NCBI GenBank assembly: GCA_963677085.2 | Contig: CAXXFH010000004.1 | Coordinates: 5,084,001-5,148,000 of the forward strand | DNA length: 64,000 nt | Direction of reading: 5' to 3' | From: G963677085 sp963677085 | GTDB taxonomy: Bacteria; Planctomycetota; Planctomycetia; Pirellulales; Thermoguttaceae | In this document: piece by piece, positions 16,038-26,097 of the stretch | How the letters are laid out: every line of letters begins with the position of its first letter | Numbering within the stretch: the first letter of the stretch is position 1 | The notes under the pieces: generated by a model | The model's input: the letters and a program-made list of their open reading frames with translations, nothing else | Told to the model about the DNA's origin: nothing | The model's database searches: none | Program-made: the position numbers and the translations under genes

Positions 16038-18740
16038 TCAGCTTTCTTCCAACTCCTCTTTCCACCGCTGAATCTCCTGCATCGCCTCGATAGGCGTGAT
16101 GTTGTTCAGGTCGAACTTGCGGATTTCGTCTAACAATGGGTGGTCGGCCGGGCCGAACAGGGTGAGTTGGACCTGGCCGGCTTTCTTCTTCTCCACCGGT
16201 CGGGCGATCTTGGCATTGCCGGCCGCGTCGAGGTGTTCTTCCTCGAGTTGTGCCAGGATGTCCTTGCTGCGGTCGATTACCTCGCGCGGAACGCCAGCCA
16301 GTCGGGCGACATGAATACCATAGCTCTTGTCGGCCGCCCCGTCGACGATTTTGTGCAGGAAGATCACGTCGTCTTGCCACTCGCGGACTGCTACGTTGAG
16401 ATTCTTCACGTCGTCAAGCGAATGGGCCAAGTCGGTCAGTTCGTGGTAATGGGTAGCGAACAACGTGCGGCAACCGATGTGGTCGTGCAAATACTCGACC
16501 ACGGCCCAGGCCAACGACATGCCGTCGTAGGTGCTCGTGCCTCGGCCGATCTCGTCGAGAATCACCAGGCTCCGCTCCGTGGCCGTGTTGAGAATCCGCG
16601 CCGTTTCGGTCATTTCGACCATAAACGTACTTTGCCCTCGGGTAAGCTCGTCGCTGGCACCCACTCGGGCAAAAATGCGGTCGGCAATTCCAATTGTCGC
16701 TTCCCGGGCAGGCACAAAGCCGCCCATTTGGGCCATGAGCGTCAACAACGCTACTTGACGAATGTACGTACTTTTTCCGGCCATGTTGGGGCCGGTGATC
16801 AACATGATTTTACCCTGCGGCCCGGCACTGCTGTCGGTCCCTGTGTCACCACCAGTCGTAGCACCGCCGCCTGCGATAGTATCGTTGGGCACGAAGGTAC
16901 CGTCCGGCTCAATGATGTCGAGCACCGGATGCTTGCCGTCGATAATCCGCAGCACCGGATGCTGGACGACCTCGGGCCGGCAGTAGTTGCGCTCGCGGGC
17001 CAATTCGGCCAAGGCGGCCAAGGTGTCGATCTGGGCCAGCACGGCGGCCGTTGCCTGCATTCGTTGACGAGCCGCACTCACCACATCGCGAAGCGTTGTG
17101 AATAGGTCGTACTCGATGTCTTTTGCCCGATCGTCGGCCGTGAGGACCTTTTCTTCGTATTCTTTGAGTTCCGGGGTGATGTAGCGTTCGGCGTTTTTGA
17201 GCGTTTGCTTGCGAATGTAATCTTCGGGAATCTTGTCTTTGTGGGCGTTGGTCACTTCGAGGTAGTAGCCGAAGACCTTGTTGAAGCCGACCTTGAGATT
17301 GGTAATGCCCGACCGCTCGGTCTCCCGGGCCTGGTATTGGGCAATCCACTGCTTGCCACCCCGGGTGAGTTCGCGGAACTCATCGAGTTGTTCGTGATAG
17401 CCGGGGCGAATGAACCCGCCGTCGCGACTACTCAACGGGCAGTCGTCGACCAATGCCGCATCGAGCTGCGCACGTACCTCTTCGCAAAGGTCGATTTTGC
17501 CCTCCAAGCGATTCAGTAATGCACTGCGACGCGCGGTTACCTTGGCTTTCAACTCGGGCAGGCAGCGGAGCGTGCGGCCGAGAAAGCTCAAGTCGCGTGG
17601 GCTGGCCCGACCTGTGGCCACCCGGGCGAGTAGCCGCTCGACGTCGTATACCTTCTTCAACGCCTCGCGCAGATCGCTGCAAAGGGCCGGCTCGGCCACG
17701 AGTTCCTCGACGGCGTCGTGCCGCGCACGAATCGCGGACAGATCGGTCAACGGATTGTTAACCCAATCGGACATCAGCCGCGAACCCATGGCGGTCACCG
17801 TGCGATCGAGCACCCCCAGCAGCGAGCCCTGGCGGCGACCGTCGCGAATCGTGCGCGAGATTTCCAGGCTGCGGCGGCTGGCTTCGTCGATCTCCAGCGT
17901 GCCGGAGGTGCGGTAGGGCGTGAGCCGGTCGATGTGCTCGAGCGAGACTTTTTGGGTCTCGGTGAGGTAGTCCAACACGGCGCCGGCAGCGCGGATGGCC
18001 GGCACGTCGTCGCCTGCCACGTCGGACGCCTCCCAGCCGAAGCCGTCGAGCGTCGCCGTGCCAAAATGCTTGGCCAGTGTTTCGCGGGCCGACTTATGCG
18101 AGAAGGCCCAGTCGGGACGCCGGGTAACCATCATCTTTTCGTCGAGCGAAGGCGGCAGCGGGGCTGCGTCTTCGGCGATGAGGCATTCGGCGGGCGAAAT
18201 GCGAGCGAGCTGATCGGCCAGATCCTTGGCCAAAAACGTGGCCGCTACGAAGCGTCCCGTGGAAAGATCGACCCAGGCGACACCTATTTTCGCGCCAGCA
18301 TCGGCCGGCAGGGCGGCACCGTTGGCCGCGGCCGGCGACGAACCGCTGCCGGTGACCACGGCCGCCAGGTAGTTGCTTTCACGCGGGTCGAGTAGGGCTT
18401 CGTCGGTAACCGTGCCGGGCGAAACAATTCGGGTGACCTCGCGGCGCACCAGTCCCTTGGCCTGCTTTGGGTCTTCGACCTGTTCGCAAACGGCCACGCG
18501 CAAACCGGCGGTGATCAGCTTGCCAAGGTAGCTGTCTAACTGGTGATGTGGGAAGCCAGCCATGGGCGTGGCGTTCTCGCCTTTGTCGCGGCTGGTCAGC
18601 GCCAAGTTGAGCGTGGCGGCGGCCGTTTTGGCGTCGTCGTTAAACAGTTCGTAGAAGTCGCCCATGCGAAACAACAACAGCGCACCGGAACACGCCTGTT
18701 TCGCTTCCTCATACTGTCGCATCATGGGGGTAGTAGCCAT
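16038..18740 (-). CDS. mutS: DNA mismatch repair ATPase MutS
   Basis: 900 residues, a normal to slightly long MutS. Domains in order: mismatch-binding domain I starting TPMMRQYEEAKQA and containing GDFYELF (the Phe-x-Glu of mismatch recognition, here F...E in DFYELF), connector, lever and clamp regions, then the ATPase with Walker A GPNMAGKSTYIRQ (~residue 660), signature region DELTRGQSTFMVEM, Walker B DEIGRGTSTYDG and LFATHYHEL. It detects base mismatches after replication and recruits MutL. The stop codon lies inside a degenerate AAGCTGAAAGCGG short-repeat tract. No mutL is nearby. Upstream is a 1.3-kb gap. Confidence 0.98.
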   Translation of the reverse strand: MATTPMMRQYEEAKQACSGALLLFRMGDFYELFNDDAKTAAATLNLALTSRDKGENATPMAGFPHHQLDSYLGKLITAGLRVAVCEQVEDPKQAKGLVRREVTRIVSPGTVTDEALLDPRESNYLAAVVTGSGSSPAAANGAALPADAGAKIGVAWVDLSTGRFVAATFLAKDLADQLARISPAECLIAEDAAPLPPSLDEKMMVTRRPDWAFSHKSARETLAKHFGTATLDGFGWEASDVAGDDVPAIRAAGAVLDYLTETQKVSLEHIDRLTPYRTSGTLEIDEASRRSLEISRTIRDGRRQGSLLGVLDRTVTAMGSRLMSDWVNNPLTDLSAIRARHDAVEELVAEPALCSDLREALKKVYDVERLLARVATGRASPRDLSFLGRTLRCLPELKAKVTARRSALLNRLEGKIDLCEEVRAQLDAALVDDCPLSSRDGGFIRPGYHEQLDEFRELTRGGKQWIAQYQARETERSGITNLKVGFNKVFGYYLEVTNAHKDKIPEDYIRKQTLKNAERYITPELKEYEEKVLTADDRAKDIEYDLFTTLRDVVSAARQRMQATAAVLAQIDTLAALAELARERNYCRPEVVQHPVLRIIDGKHPVLDIIEPDGTFVPNDTIAGGGATTGGDTGTDSSAGPQGKIMLITGPNMAGKSTYIRQVALLTLMAQMGGFVPAREATIGIADRIFARVGASDELTRGQSTFMVEMTETARILNTATERSLVILDEIGRGTSTYDGMSLAWAVVEYLHDHIGCRTLFATHYHELTDLAHSLDDVKNLNVAVREWQDDVIFLHKIVDGAADKSYGIHVARLAGVPREVIDRSKDILAQLEEEHLDAAGNAKIARPVEKKKAGQVQLTLFGPADHPLLDEIRKFDLNNITPIEAMQEIQRWKEELEES

Positions 18741-20083
18741 AACGTCATGCTAGCAAATCGCTGGTATTGCGCGGAGGGAGCCAGCCGACGAGGGGGACGC
18801 GGCACGCGATACTATTGGCGCTTGCATGGCTAATGAGCCGAAGGCGACCAGCGGGAGCCTGGATTTCCAGGTATTCGGTTTCCTGAAGCGATCATTTTCG
18901 ATGCAAACATCAATAAGATCCAACGATTGCGCAAAAAGCCACGACCGGTGCTTCGCCGATTTCAGATTCACGGAAAGAGTGCCATGCTCACGCTTGCCTG
19001 GGCATGCTGGGACCCCGACCAACATGGCCACGCCTGCGTGACCATATGGGCACCCGCACATTTGTTGGCTAAGGAAGCACGAGCACTTCAGCACACAATC
19101 GGCGATTCGAGGCGCGACCACCGGCCACGGCTTTTTGCTCAATTTTTAGCGTTTTTCTTCTTGCACGCACGAGAGCGTTACGAAAAGCGCCACCGTCGCG
19201 TAGTTTGACAAAAATGTCGCCGTGGCGAGCCGAGAGAATTCGGATCATGACAATTTCGACGATTTTTCTACGGTTGGAGGGTCAAAACAGCCGAAGCGGT
19301 TGGCGTCCAGCGGTAGAAACAGGTCGCCCACTCTGATTGGTCGTGGACCAACCAGCCCGAAGTTTGTGGATCTGTGGCCGCGCTTGTGCGGTCAGCCGTT
19401 TCGGCAAGATATTCCGTTGGCGGTCCTTGCGAAAAAGCGAGGCAATCGGTAAGTTGGGTGGCTGAATAATTCTTGCCCGGGCTCCGGAAGGTCGCTGGTG
19501 CCCGCGGAAAAAAGGAGAGCGGGCAGCGGCGTTGCTAGAACGGGCAGGGAAACAACTCTGCAGTGGGTCCCGAAAGGGAACGCTTGCGGATAATCTCTCG
19601 ACGGATCGAGCGAATTCTTGCCGATTCAGGGAGGATGTCCTTCGCACGAACGTGCTGGTCCGCCATCCCGCCATGACTCGGTTGGACGTTGGGTGGAATC
19701 GAGACACGTCAGCACTTCGGACGCCGATTGGTGTTCGCCGGTTCGCCCGAGCGGAGATGGCTTCGTTCTCATTGGGATTGCGTGATTCTGGGAGGATTGT
19801 GGCGGCCCAGAGCCGCCTGCCGAAGGGTAGTGGCGGATTCGAATATTCCCAAGATCGTGCAACTCTATTTTGCTTTCTATTTGTAAAACCTCTTATTACC
19901 AGTATCTGCCGAGGGAAAAAACTCGGACGAACTGACAAAAATACTTCGCGCCCCGGTACCGGTTCAGGCTTCGACCTGCAGAAGGTACGTCGTGGGAGCC
20001 GTTCGGAGAGATCGTGAAGTTTCTCACCATCTTGAACGTTAGTAGCACATTCTCAACCGGATTAGTTTTTCAGGAGACCTCTC
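18741..20083. other. 1.3-kb intergenic region with repeats, no gene
   Basis: Open frames here (for example 19282-19938 minus) have basic, low-complexity translations and no ribosome sites, so I call none. It holds a diverged family-2 piece near 18846 (GGCGACCAGCGGGAGCC), an inverted pair GCAAAAAGCC..CGACCGGTG (18930-18950) / CACCGGCCACGGCTTTTTGC (19119-19138) and a small hairpin TTGGTCGTGGACCAA near 19338. The promoter of nifJ must lie at the right end. Confidence 0.55.
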
Positions 20084-23000
20084 GTGGATAACAAACGCGT
20101 TGTGACCGTCGACGGCAATGAAGCGACGGCCAATATCGCCCACCTTTGTAACGAGGTAGCGGCGATCTATCCGATTACGCCTTCCTCGGGCTTGGGCGAA
20201 ATGCCCGACGCCTGGGCGGCGGCCGGTCGTAAAAACATCTTCGGCACCGTGCCGCACGTGGTGGAAATGCAGAGCGAAGCGGGCGCCGCCGGTGCGGTGC
20301 ACGGCTCGCTGCAAGGTGGTGCGATCACCACGACGTTTACCGCCTCGCAAGGCCTGTTGCTGATGATCCCGAACATGTTCAAGATTGCCGGCGAACTGAC
20401 GTCGACGGTCTTCCATGTGACGGCTCGAACCGTGGCTACCCACGCCCTGTCAATTTTCGGCGACCACGGCGACGTGATGGCCTGCCGCAGTACTGGTTGG
20501 GCCATGCTGGCCTCGGGTTCCGTGCAGGAAGCCCAGGACATGGCCTTGATTTCGCAGGCGGCCACGCTGGAAACTCGCGTGCCGTTTGTCCACTTCTACG
20601 ATGGGTTCCGTATCTCGCACGAAGTCAACAAGATCGAACAGCTTTCGGAAGACGATTGTCGCGCGATGATCAACATGGACCTGGTTCATGCCCATCGCGA
20701 GCGGGCGATGAGTCCCGAAAAGCCCGTTGTGCGCGGTACGGCCCAGAACCCGGACCACTTCTTCCAAGCCCGCGAAGCCTGCAACCCGTTTTACGACAAG
20801 GTGCCCGCCATCGTCCAGAAGACGATGGACCAGTTCGGCAAGATTACTGGCCGGCAGTACCATCTGTTCGACTACCTGGGTGCGCCCGATGCCGAGCGCG
20901 TGATCGTGGTGATGACCTCTGGTTGCGGTATCGTTGAGGAAACGGTCGACAAGCTGGTGGCCGACGGCGAGAAGGTCGGCATGATCAAGGTGCGGCTCTT
21001 CCGTCCGTTCGATGGCAAGGCTTTCGTCGCGGCACTTCCGAAGAGCGTGAAGGCCATCGCCGTCTTGGATCGGACGAAGGAGCCCGGCTGTGCCGGTGAG
21101 CCGCTCTACCAGGACATGTTGACCGCTCTGTTCGAGTTTGGCTCGGGCACGCTGCCGAAGGTTGTCGGCGGGCGTTACGGCCTGTCGTCGAAGGAATTCA
21201 CTCCGGCGATGGTCAAACCGATCTTCGACGAGTTGGCCAAGGACCAGCCGAAGAACCACTTCACCGTGGGCATCAACGACGATGTAACCCACACCAACCT
21301 GCCCATCGACCATTCGTTCAATACCGAAGCCGACGACGTCACCCGGGCGGTGTTCTTCGGGCTTGGCAGCGACGGCACGGTGGGTTCGGTCCGCAACACG
21401 TGCAAGATCGTGGGCGAAAACACCCCGTTGCACGCCCAGGCTTACTTTGTTTACGACTCCCGCAAGGCCGGTTCGTTGACCACCTCGCACCTGCGAATCA
21501 GCCCCCGACCGATCAAGGGTTCGTATCTGGTTCACAACGCCAACTTCGTGGCTTGCCACCAGGCGCACTTCCCCGAGAAGCTCGACATGCTGGCGCTTGC
21601 CGACCCCGGGGCCACGTTCCTGCTGTGCAGCCCCTACAGCGCCGACGAAGTGTGGGACACGCTGCCGGTGGAAATGCAGAAGCAGATCATCGAAAAGAAG
21701 CTGAAGTTCTACGTGGTCGACGCTTACCGTGTGGCTCGCGAAGCCGAAATGGGCGTGCGAATCAACACGGTCATGCAGGCCTGCTTCTTCAAGCTGTCGG
21801 GCATTCTGCCCGAGGATGAAGCGATCGCCCGGATCAAGGACGCGATCAAGAAGACCTACGGCAAGCGTGGCGAGACCGTGTTGCAGCGTAACTACGCGGC
21901 GGTCGACGGTGCGGTGGGAGCCCTTCAAGAGGTTAAGGTACCCGTTTCGGCCACTTCGACACACAAGCGTTTGGCAGCCGTGCCGGATGACGCCCCCGAG
22001 TTCGTGAAAAACGTTCTCGGCAAGATCATTTCCGCTCATGGCGACGAGATTCCGGTCAGCGCGTTTCCGGTCGACGGCACTTTCCCCCTGGGCACGACCA
22101 AGTACGAGAAGCGAAGCATCGCCCAGGACATTCCGATTTGGGACGCCGGGGTCTGCATCCAGTGCGGTCAGTGCTCGCTGGTTTGCCCTCACGCCTGCCT
22201 CCGCATGAAGGCTTTCGACCCGGCCGACGCCAAGGGCGCTCCCGAGGACTTCGAGGTCGTCGACTACAAGGGCAAGGAGTATCCTGGTTGGAAATACCGT
22301 CTGCAGATCGCTCCCGACGATTGTACCGGTTGCGGTGTGTGTGTCGACGTCTGCCCGGCCAAGAACAAAGAGGTGGCCGGCCGCAAGGCGATCAACATGG
22401 AGTACAAGCTCGATCATCTCGACAAGGAACGAGCCAACTGGGACTTCTTCGAAACGCTCCCCTATGTGGACCGTACGAAGGTCAATGCCGACACGATCAA
22501 GGGTTCGCAGCTCTTGCAGCCACTGTTTGAGTTCTCCGGCGCTTGTGCCGGCTGCGGCGAAACTCCCTACGTGAAGTTGATCACGCAGTTCGTCGGTGAC
22601 CGGATGATGATTGCCAACGCCACGGGCTGCTCGTCGATCTATGGCGGTAACCTGCCCTGCACGCCGTATACGACGGACGACGCCGGGCGTGGCCCTGCTT
22701 GGTCGAACTCCTTGTTCGAAGACGCGGCGGAATTCGGCTTCGGCTTCCGCTTGGCGGTCGATCAACAGATCGACTACGCCGAAACGCTGTTGAAGCAGCT
22801 TTCCTCCACGGTTGGCGACGAAATCGTCACCAAGCTGCTTGGCAACAAGCAGGAAACCGAGGAAGAAATCGCGCAGCAACGAGTGTTGGTCGCCGAGTTG
22901 AAGAAGAAACTGGCCGCCAGCAACGATCCGGAGGCCAAAAACCTGTTGGCCTCGTCCGACTTCCTCATCCGCCGTAGTACCTGGAGCTTCGGTGGTGACG

Positions 23001-23674
23001 GCTGGGCGTACGACATCGGTTTCGGCGGGTTGGATCATGTGTTGGCCTCCGGCCGCGACATGAACATCCTCGTGCTCGACTCCGAGGTTTACTCCAACAC
23101 GGGCGGGCAAGCCAGCAAGGCGACCCCGCGGGGCGCGGTGGCCAAGTTCGCCGCCGGTGGTAAGCCGGGTCGGAAGAAGGACATGGGGTTGATCGCCATG
23201 TCGTACGGCAACGTCTTCGTGGGTTCGATTTCGTTGGGTGCCAATCCCATGCACGCCCTGAAGACGATCCGCGCAGCCGAATCCTATCGTGGCACCTCGT
23301 TGATTCTCGCCATGTCGACCTGCGTCGGCTGGGGAATCGACCTGCGGACCTCGATGACTCAACAAAAGGAATTGGTAACTGCCGGTTACTGGCCGCTGTA
23401 TAGCTTCGATCCTCGCGAGGATGCCAAGCCGTTCAAGTTGGTCAGCAAGGTGCCCCAGGGCGATATTAAGGAACTGGCGTTGCGTCAAGGACGTTTCGCC
23501 ATTCTCTCCCGCAGTAAGCCGGAGCAGTCTCAGCGGTTGCTTGATTCGCTTCAGAGCGACATCCTGCAACGATACAAGATGTACGAGCAAATGGCCTCGA
23601 TGGACTACAGTTCGGCGACTGCCACGGCTGCCCAGGCAACCGAAGGCAACGGCTCAGACTCGGCGAAAGCCTAG
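20084..23674 (+). CDS. nifJ: Pyruvate:ferredoxin (flavodoxin) oxidoreductase
   Basis: 1196 residues, the full length of the homodimeric single-chain enzyme. It starts with GTG at 20084 behind AGGAGA. Domains: pyrimidine-binding domain I (NEATANIAHLCNEVAAIYPI), domain II/III transketolase-like, an insert carrying two ferredoxin motifs CIQCGQCSLVCPHAC (~690) and CTGCGVCVDVCPAKN (~746), then the thiamine-diphosphate domain (GACAGCGETPY ~820, GDGWAYDIGFGGLDHV). It oxidises pyruvate with CoA to acetyl-CoA and CO2 and passes electrons to ferredoxin or flavodoxin through three Fe-S clusters in the cytoplasm. The stop is 13 bp before the next gene, with which it forms an operon ending in a strong terminator. 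Confidence 0.98.
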   Translation: MDNKRVVTVDGNEATANIAHLCNEVAAIYPITPSSGLGEMPDAWAAAGRKNIFGTVPHVVEMQSEAGAAGAVHGSLQGGAITTTFTASQGLLLMIPNMFKIAGELTSTVFHVTARTVATHALSIFGDHGDVMACRSTGWAMLASGSVQEAQDMALISQAATLETRVPFVHFYDGFRISHEVNKIEQLSEDDCRAMINMDLVHAHRERAMSPEKPVVRGTAQNPDHFFQAREACNPFYDKVPAIVQKTMDQFGKITGRQYHLFDYLGAPDAERVIVVMTSGCGIVEETVDKLVADGEKVGMIKVRLFRPFDGKAFVAALPKSVKAIAVLDRTKEPGCAGEPLYQDMLTALFEFGSGTLPKVVGGRYGLSSKEFTPAMVKPIFDELAKDQPKNHFTVGINDDVTHTNLPIDHSFNTEADDVTRAVFFGLGSDGTVGSVRNTCKIVGENTPLHAQAYFVYDSRKAGSLTTSHLRISPRPIKGSYLVHNANFVACHQAHFPEKLDMLALADPGATFLLCSPYSADEVWDTLPVEMQKQIIEKKLKFYVVDAYRVAREAEMGVRINTVMQACFFKLSGILPEDEAIARIKDAIKKTYGKRGETVLQRNYAAVDGAVGALQEVKVPVSATSTHKRLAAVPDDAPEFVKNVLGKIISAHGDEIPVSAFPVDGTFPLGTTKYEKRSIAQDIPIWDAGVCIQCGQCSLVCPHACLRMKAFDPADAKGAPEDFEVVDYKGKEYPGWKYRLQIAPDDCTGCGVCVDVCPAKNKEVAGRKAINMEYKLDHLDKERANWDFFETLPYVDRTKVNADTIKGSQLLQPLFEFSGACAGCGETPYVKLITQFVGDRMMIANATGCSSIYGGNLPCTPYTTDDAGRGPAWSNSLFEDAAEFGFGFRLAVDQQIDYAETLLKQLSSTVGDEIVTKLLGNKQETEEEIAQQRVLVAELKKKLAASNDPEAKNLLASSDFLIRRSTWSFGGDGWAYDIGFGGLDHVLASGRDMNILVLDSEVYSNTGGQASKATPRGAVAKFAAGGKPGRKKDMGLIAMSYGNVFVGSISLGANPMHALKTIRAAESYRGTSLILAMSTCVGWGIDLRTSMTQQKELVTAGYWPLYSFDPREDAKPFKLVSKVPQGDIKELALRQGRFAILSRSKPEQSQRLLDSLQSDILQRYKMYEQMASMDYSSATATAAQATEGNGSDSAKA

Positions 23675-23687
23675 AGGAGGAAAAACC

Positions 23688-24695
23688 ATGAGTATTGATC
23701 TCAGTACGAAATATCTTGGGCTTCAACTGAAGAACCCCCTGGTAATCGCCGCTTGTCCTTTGACGCAGCAGGTCGACTCGCTGAAGCGTCTAGAAGACGC
23801 CGGCGCCGCGGCGGCAGTGCTCCCTTCGCTGTTCGAGGAGCAGATTGTGCATGAGGACGTCGCCCTGAGCGAGGTCCAGGACTTCGGCACGGAAAGCTTT
23901 GCCGAGGCGCTAACCTACTTCCCCGACCCGGGTGACTACCGCACGGGTCCCGATGCTTACCTGGAAAAAATCACGGCCGCCAAAAAGGCCGTGTCCATCC
24001 CGGTCATCGCCAGTATCAACGGTACCAGCAAGGGTGGGTGGACTCGCTACGCCAAGTTGATGCAAGATGCCGGTGCCGATGCCATCGAGTTGAACATCTA
24101 CTCGGTAGCGACCGACCTGGAGACTTCCGGGGCCGATGTCGAGGCCCAGTACCTCGACCTGGTGGCCGCCGTTAAAGCGTCGGTCTCTGTGCCGTTGGCC
24201 GTGAAAGTGGGGCCCTACTTCTCGGCGATGGCCAACATGGCCAAGCGGCTCGACGACGCGGGCGCCGATGGCTTGGTGTTGTTCAACCGCTTCATCCAGC
24301 CCGACATCGATCTGGAGGAGTTGGAAACCTCGACGAAACTGGTCCTCAGTTCCGACTACGAACTGCTGTTGCCGGTTCGTTGGGTGGCCATCCTGCGGGG
24401 CAAAATCGCTGCCTCGTTGGCCATCACCAGCGGCATCCACGACGCCGCCGGGATGATGAAGTCGCTGTTGGTGGGTGCCGACGTCGGCATGATCGCCACG
24501 GCCATCTACAAGCAGGGTTTCGGTGTGGTCGACAGGATGCTCGCCGAAATGCAGGCCTGGATGGAGAGCAAAGAGTACGCTTCGGTCGAGCAACTCAAAG
24601 GCAGCATGAGCCGCGAGAAGTGCCCCGATCCGAACGCCTTTGCTCGCGGCAACTACATGAAGGCCCTGACCTCGTTCAGCGGTACGCCCATCTAG
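23688..24695 (+). CDS. Dihydroorotate-dehydrogenase-like FMN protein
   Basis: 335 residues from ATG 23688 with a perfect AGAGGAGG upstream. A TIM barrel of the class 1 dihydroorotate dehydrogenase superfamily: start MSIDLSTKYLGLQLKNPLVI, then SIPVIASINGTS, GADAIELNIYSVATD, VPLAVKVGPYFS, GADGLVLFNRF and the phosphate-binding LVGADVGMIATAIYKQGF. The usual ELNxSCPN active-site strand is replaced by ELNIYSVATD, so it is probably not a pyrimidine-synthesis PyrD. Relatives commonly accompany NifJ; in this operon it may be an FMN oxidoreductase linked to ferredoxin or pyrimidine redox chemistry. The exact reaction is unknown. Confidence 0.88.
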   Translation: MSIDLSTKYLGLQLKNPLVIAACPLTQQVDSLKRLEDAGAAAAVLPSLFEEQIVHEDVALSEVQDFGTESFAEALTYFPDPGDYRTGPDAYLEKITAAKKAVSIPVIASINGTSKGGWTRYAKLMQDAGADAIELNIYSVATDLETSGADVEAQYLDLVAAVKASVSVPLAVKVGPYFSAMANMAKRLDDAGADGLVLFNRFIQPDIDLEELETSTKLVLSSDYELLLPVRWVAILRGKIAASLAITSGIHDAAGMMKSLLVGADVGMIATAIYKQGFGVVDRMLAEMQAWMESKEYASVEQLKGSMSREKCPDPNAFARGNYMKALTSFSGTPI

Positions 24696-24733
24696 TTGCG
24701 GTGCAGGCCGTGCAAACGGTCGCGTGAAAATCC

Positions 24734-24774
24734 CAAAGGGCCCCTCGGCATAAGTCGAGGGGCCCTTTGTTTTT
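24734..24774 (+). terminator. Rho-independent terminator of the nifJ operon
   Basis: Perfect 14-bp stem CAAAGGGCCCCTCG / CGAGGGGCCCTTTG with an 8-base loop, followed by TTTTT. It lies 38 bp after the last stop codon. Confidence 0.95.
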
Positions 24775-24787
24775 GCTGACTGACGAA

Positions 24788-24813
24788 CCGGTAAGTTATT
24801 TGCCGGTCGATCC
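24788..24813. repeat. MITE-like dispersed repeat, partial copy C
   Basis: GGTAAGTTATTTGCCGGTCG then ATCC matches the right end of copies A and B. It overlaps the 3' end of the esterase gene, whose last codons and stop lie inside it. Confidence 0.7.
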
Positions 24814-25662
24814 TAAGTAATCTTGTTCGGCGAGAAACTCGTCCATGGCCTGGACGGTCTTCTCGAACATGCCCGGACTACGCCCCCGGTTGAAAAAGCC
24901 GTGGCCTTGGCCTTCGTAGACGACTACCCGGCATGAATTGCCAGCCGCTTTCATCAACCGGCAGAAGCGTTCGACGTTCTCCAACGGAACCGTTTTGTCG
25001 GCCTCCCCGTGCAAAATGAGCGTTGGCGGCAAACCCTCGACAACATGATGGGCCGGTGAGATTTCGGTCTCACGCCCTTTCACCTTGCCGGCGCCGTAGC
25101 CTGCCTTGGTCGTGTCGATCACGGGATTGAAGAGCACCAGGGCATTGGGCTTGGAACTGATCGAAAGATCTTCTCCCTTGGCTTCGTGGCCTGAGATGAC
25201 TGCTGTCGAAGCGGCCACGTGGCCTCCGGCCGAACCACCGCCGGCCGCGATTCGTTTCGGATCGATTCCCAACTCAGCAGCATGAGCACGGATCCAACGA
25301 ACAGCCGACTTGCCGTCTTCGACGCATTCAAACGGCGTGGTTTGATGACGGCTCTTCACCCGGTACTCGGCCGACATGGCCACCATCCCACGGCTTGCCA
25401 GGTGTTGGCAGTGGTCGAAAAACTGGCGAGGAGTACCGCCTACCCAACCGCCGCCGAAGAAAAACACGATGGCCAGACGCGATTGTTTGGCGCCGTGGGC
25501 CGGGGGTTCAAACACATGCAGCAAGAGTTCGACATCGCCGACCGTTTTGTAGACCACGGTCCGCTGTTGAAAAGGAACGTCGGCGGCCGCGAAACCGTTG
25601 GAATGCATTCCGGCCGACAACCAGATCAGAATGGCCAAAGCAAGGCATGGCAGCCGCGACAT
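24796..25662 (-). CDS. Secreted alpha/beta hydrolase (BD-FAE/esterase-lipase type)
   Basis: 288 residues from ATG 25662 with AAGAGGAG upstream. Signal peptide (LPCLALAILIWLSAGMHS...FAAA). The alpha/beta hydrolase core has the oxyanion-hole segment FFFGGGWVGG (equivalent to HGGG), nucleophile elbow GGGSAGGH (Ser in GxSxG), an acid in LILHGEADKTVP and catalytic His in YEGQGHGFF, giving a complete triad. The arrangement with a short N-terminal KTVGDVELLLHVFEPP is usual for the bacterial esterases related to feruloyl esterase and acetyl-xylan esterase, so a carbohydrate or small-ester substrate in the periplasm is likely. The C-terminal GSTGK comes from an intruding repeat fragment. Confidence 0.9.
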   Translation of the reverse strand: MSRLPCLALAILIWLSAGMHSNGFAAADVPFQQRTVVYKTVGDVELLLHVFEPPAHGAKQSRLAIVFFFGGGWVGGTPRQFFDHCQHLASRGMVAMSAEYRVKSRHQTTPFECVEDGKSAVRWIRAHAAELGIDPKRIAAGGGSAGGHVAASTAVISGHEAKGEDLSISSKPNALVLFNPVIDTTKAGYGAGKVKGRETEISPAHHVVEGLPPTLILHGEADKTVPLENVERFCRLMKAAGNSCRVVVYEGQGHGFFNRGRSPGMFEKTVQAMDEFLAEQDYLGSTGK

Positions 25663-25741
25663 GGTGAATCTCCTCTTGTATTGCAGACCTGCGGAAGTTT
25701 GTTTTTCCTGTGCCACTAACCGCGAAGATCGTTAAGTTTTT

Positions 25742-25815
25742 GGCAAAGATTAGCGACCAGCGGGAGCGGCTTCTCGACTGGGTGCGGGAGCACCGGTTTG
25801 GTTGGCGGCCCTGCC
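25742..25815. repeat. Dispersed hairpin repeat, family 3, copy 1
   Basis: TTTTTGGCAAAGATTAGCGA.. continues to a hairpin GGTGCGGGAGCACC. The copy at 33086-33160 matches over ~70 bp with mostly transitions and the same hairpin (GGTGCAGGAGCACC). Each sits upstream of a minus-strand gene. Confidence 0.8.
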
Positions 25816-26097
25816 GCCTTGCGTCCAGTGGTTTCAGGTGGCCGGGTTTCGGACCAATCCATTGTAGTCCCACGCAAACCGTCGCCGCAAATCGGCAGAC
25901 CGCGGCAGTTCGGTCGCCGTGTTCCCGTGGATTTGGGTGGCACGGCAGGCCACGATCCGTCGCTGGAGGGTCAGAAATTTCCCGCGGAAACACGACAAAG
26001 CGCTTTAATGCCCAGGGCGGATCAATTAGAGTAGTAGGGGTTAGATCGAACGGTGAGGAGCCTTGGTGGGCTGGTAAAAAAGAGGGGGGAAGTTGTC

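Noticed and set aside
19282..19938. 218-codon frame in the gap before nifJ
   Set aside because: Arg/Pro/Ser-rich translation without motifs, no ribosome site, and overlapping equally long frames on the other strand.
20450..23590. 1046-codon open frame antisense to nifJ
   Set aside because: It mirrors the codon bias of the GC-rich nifJ gene, has no ribosome site, and the translation lacks any fold-like pattern. The sense strand is unambiguously NifJ.
25690..25720. TGGCAC on the minus strand upstream of the esterase as a sigma-54 site
   Set aside because: No GC at the -12 position with correct spacing.
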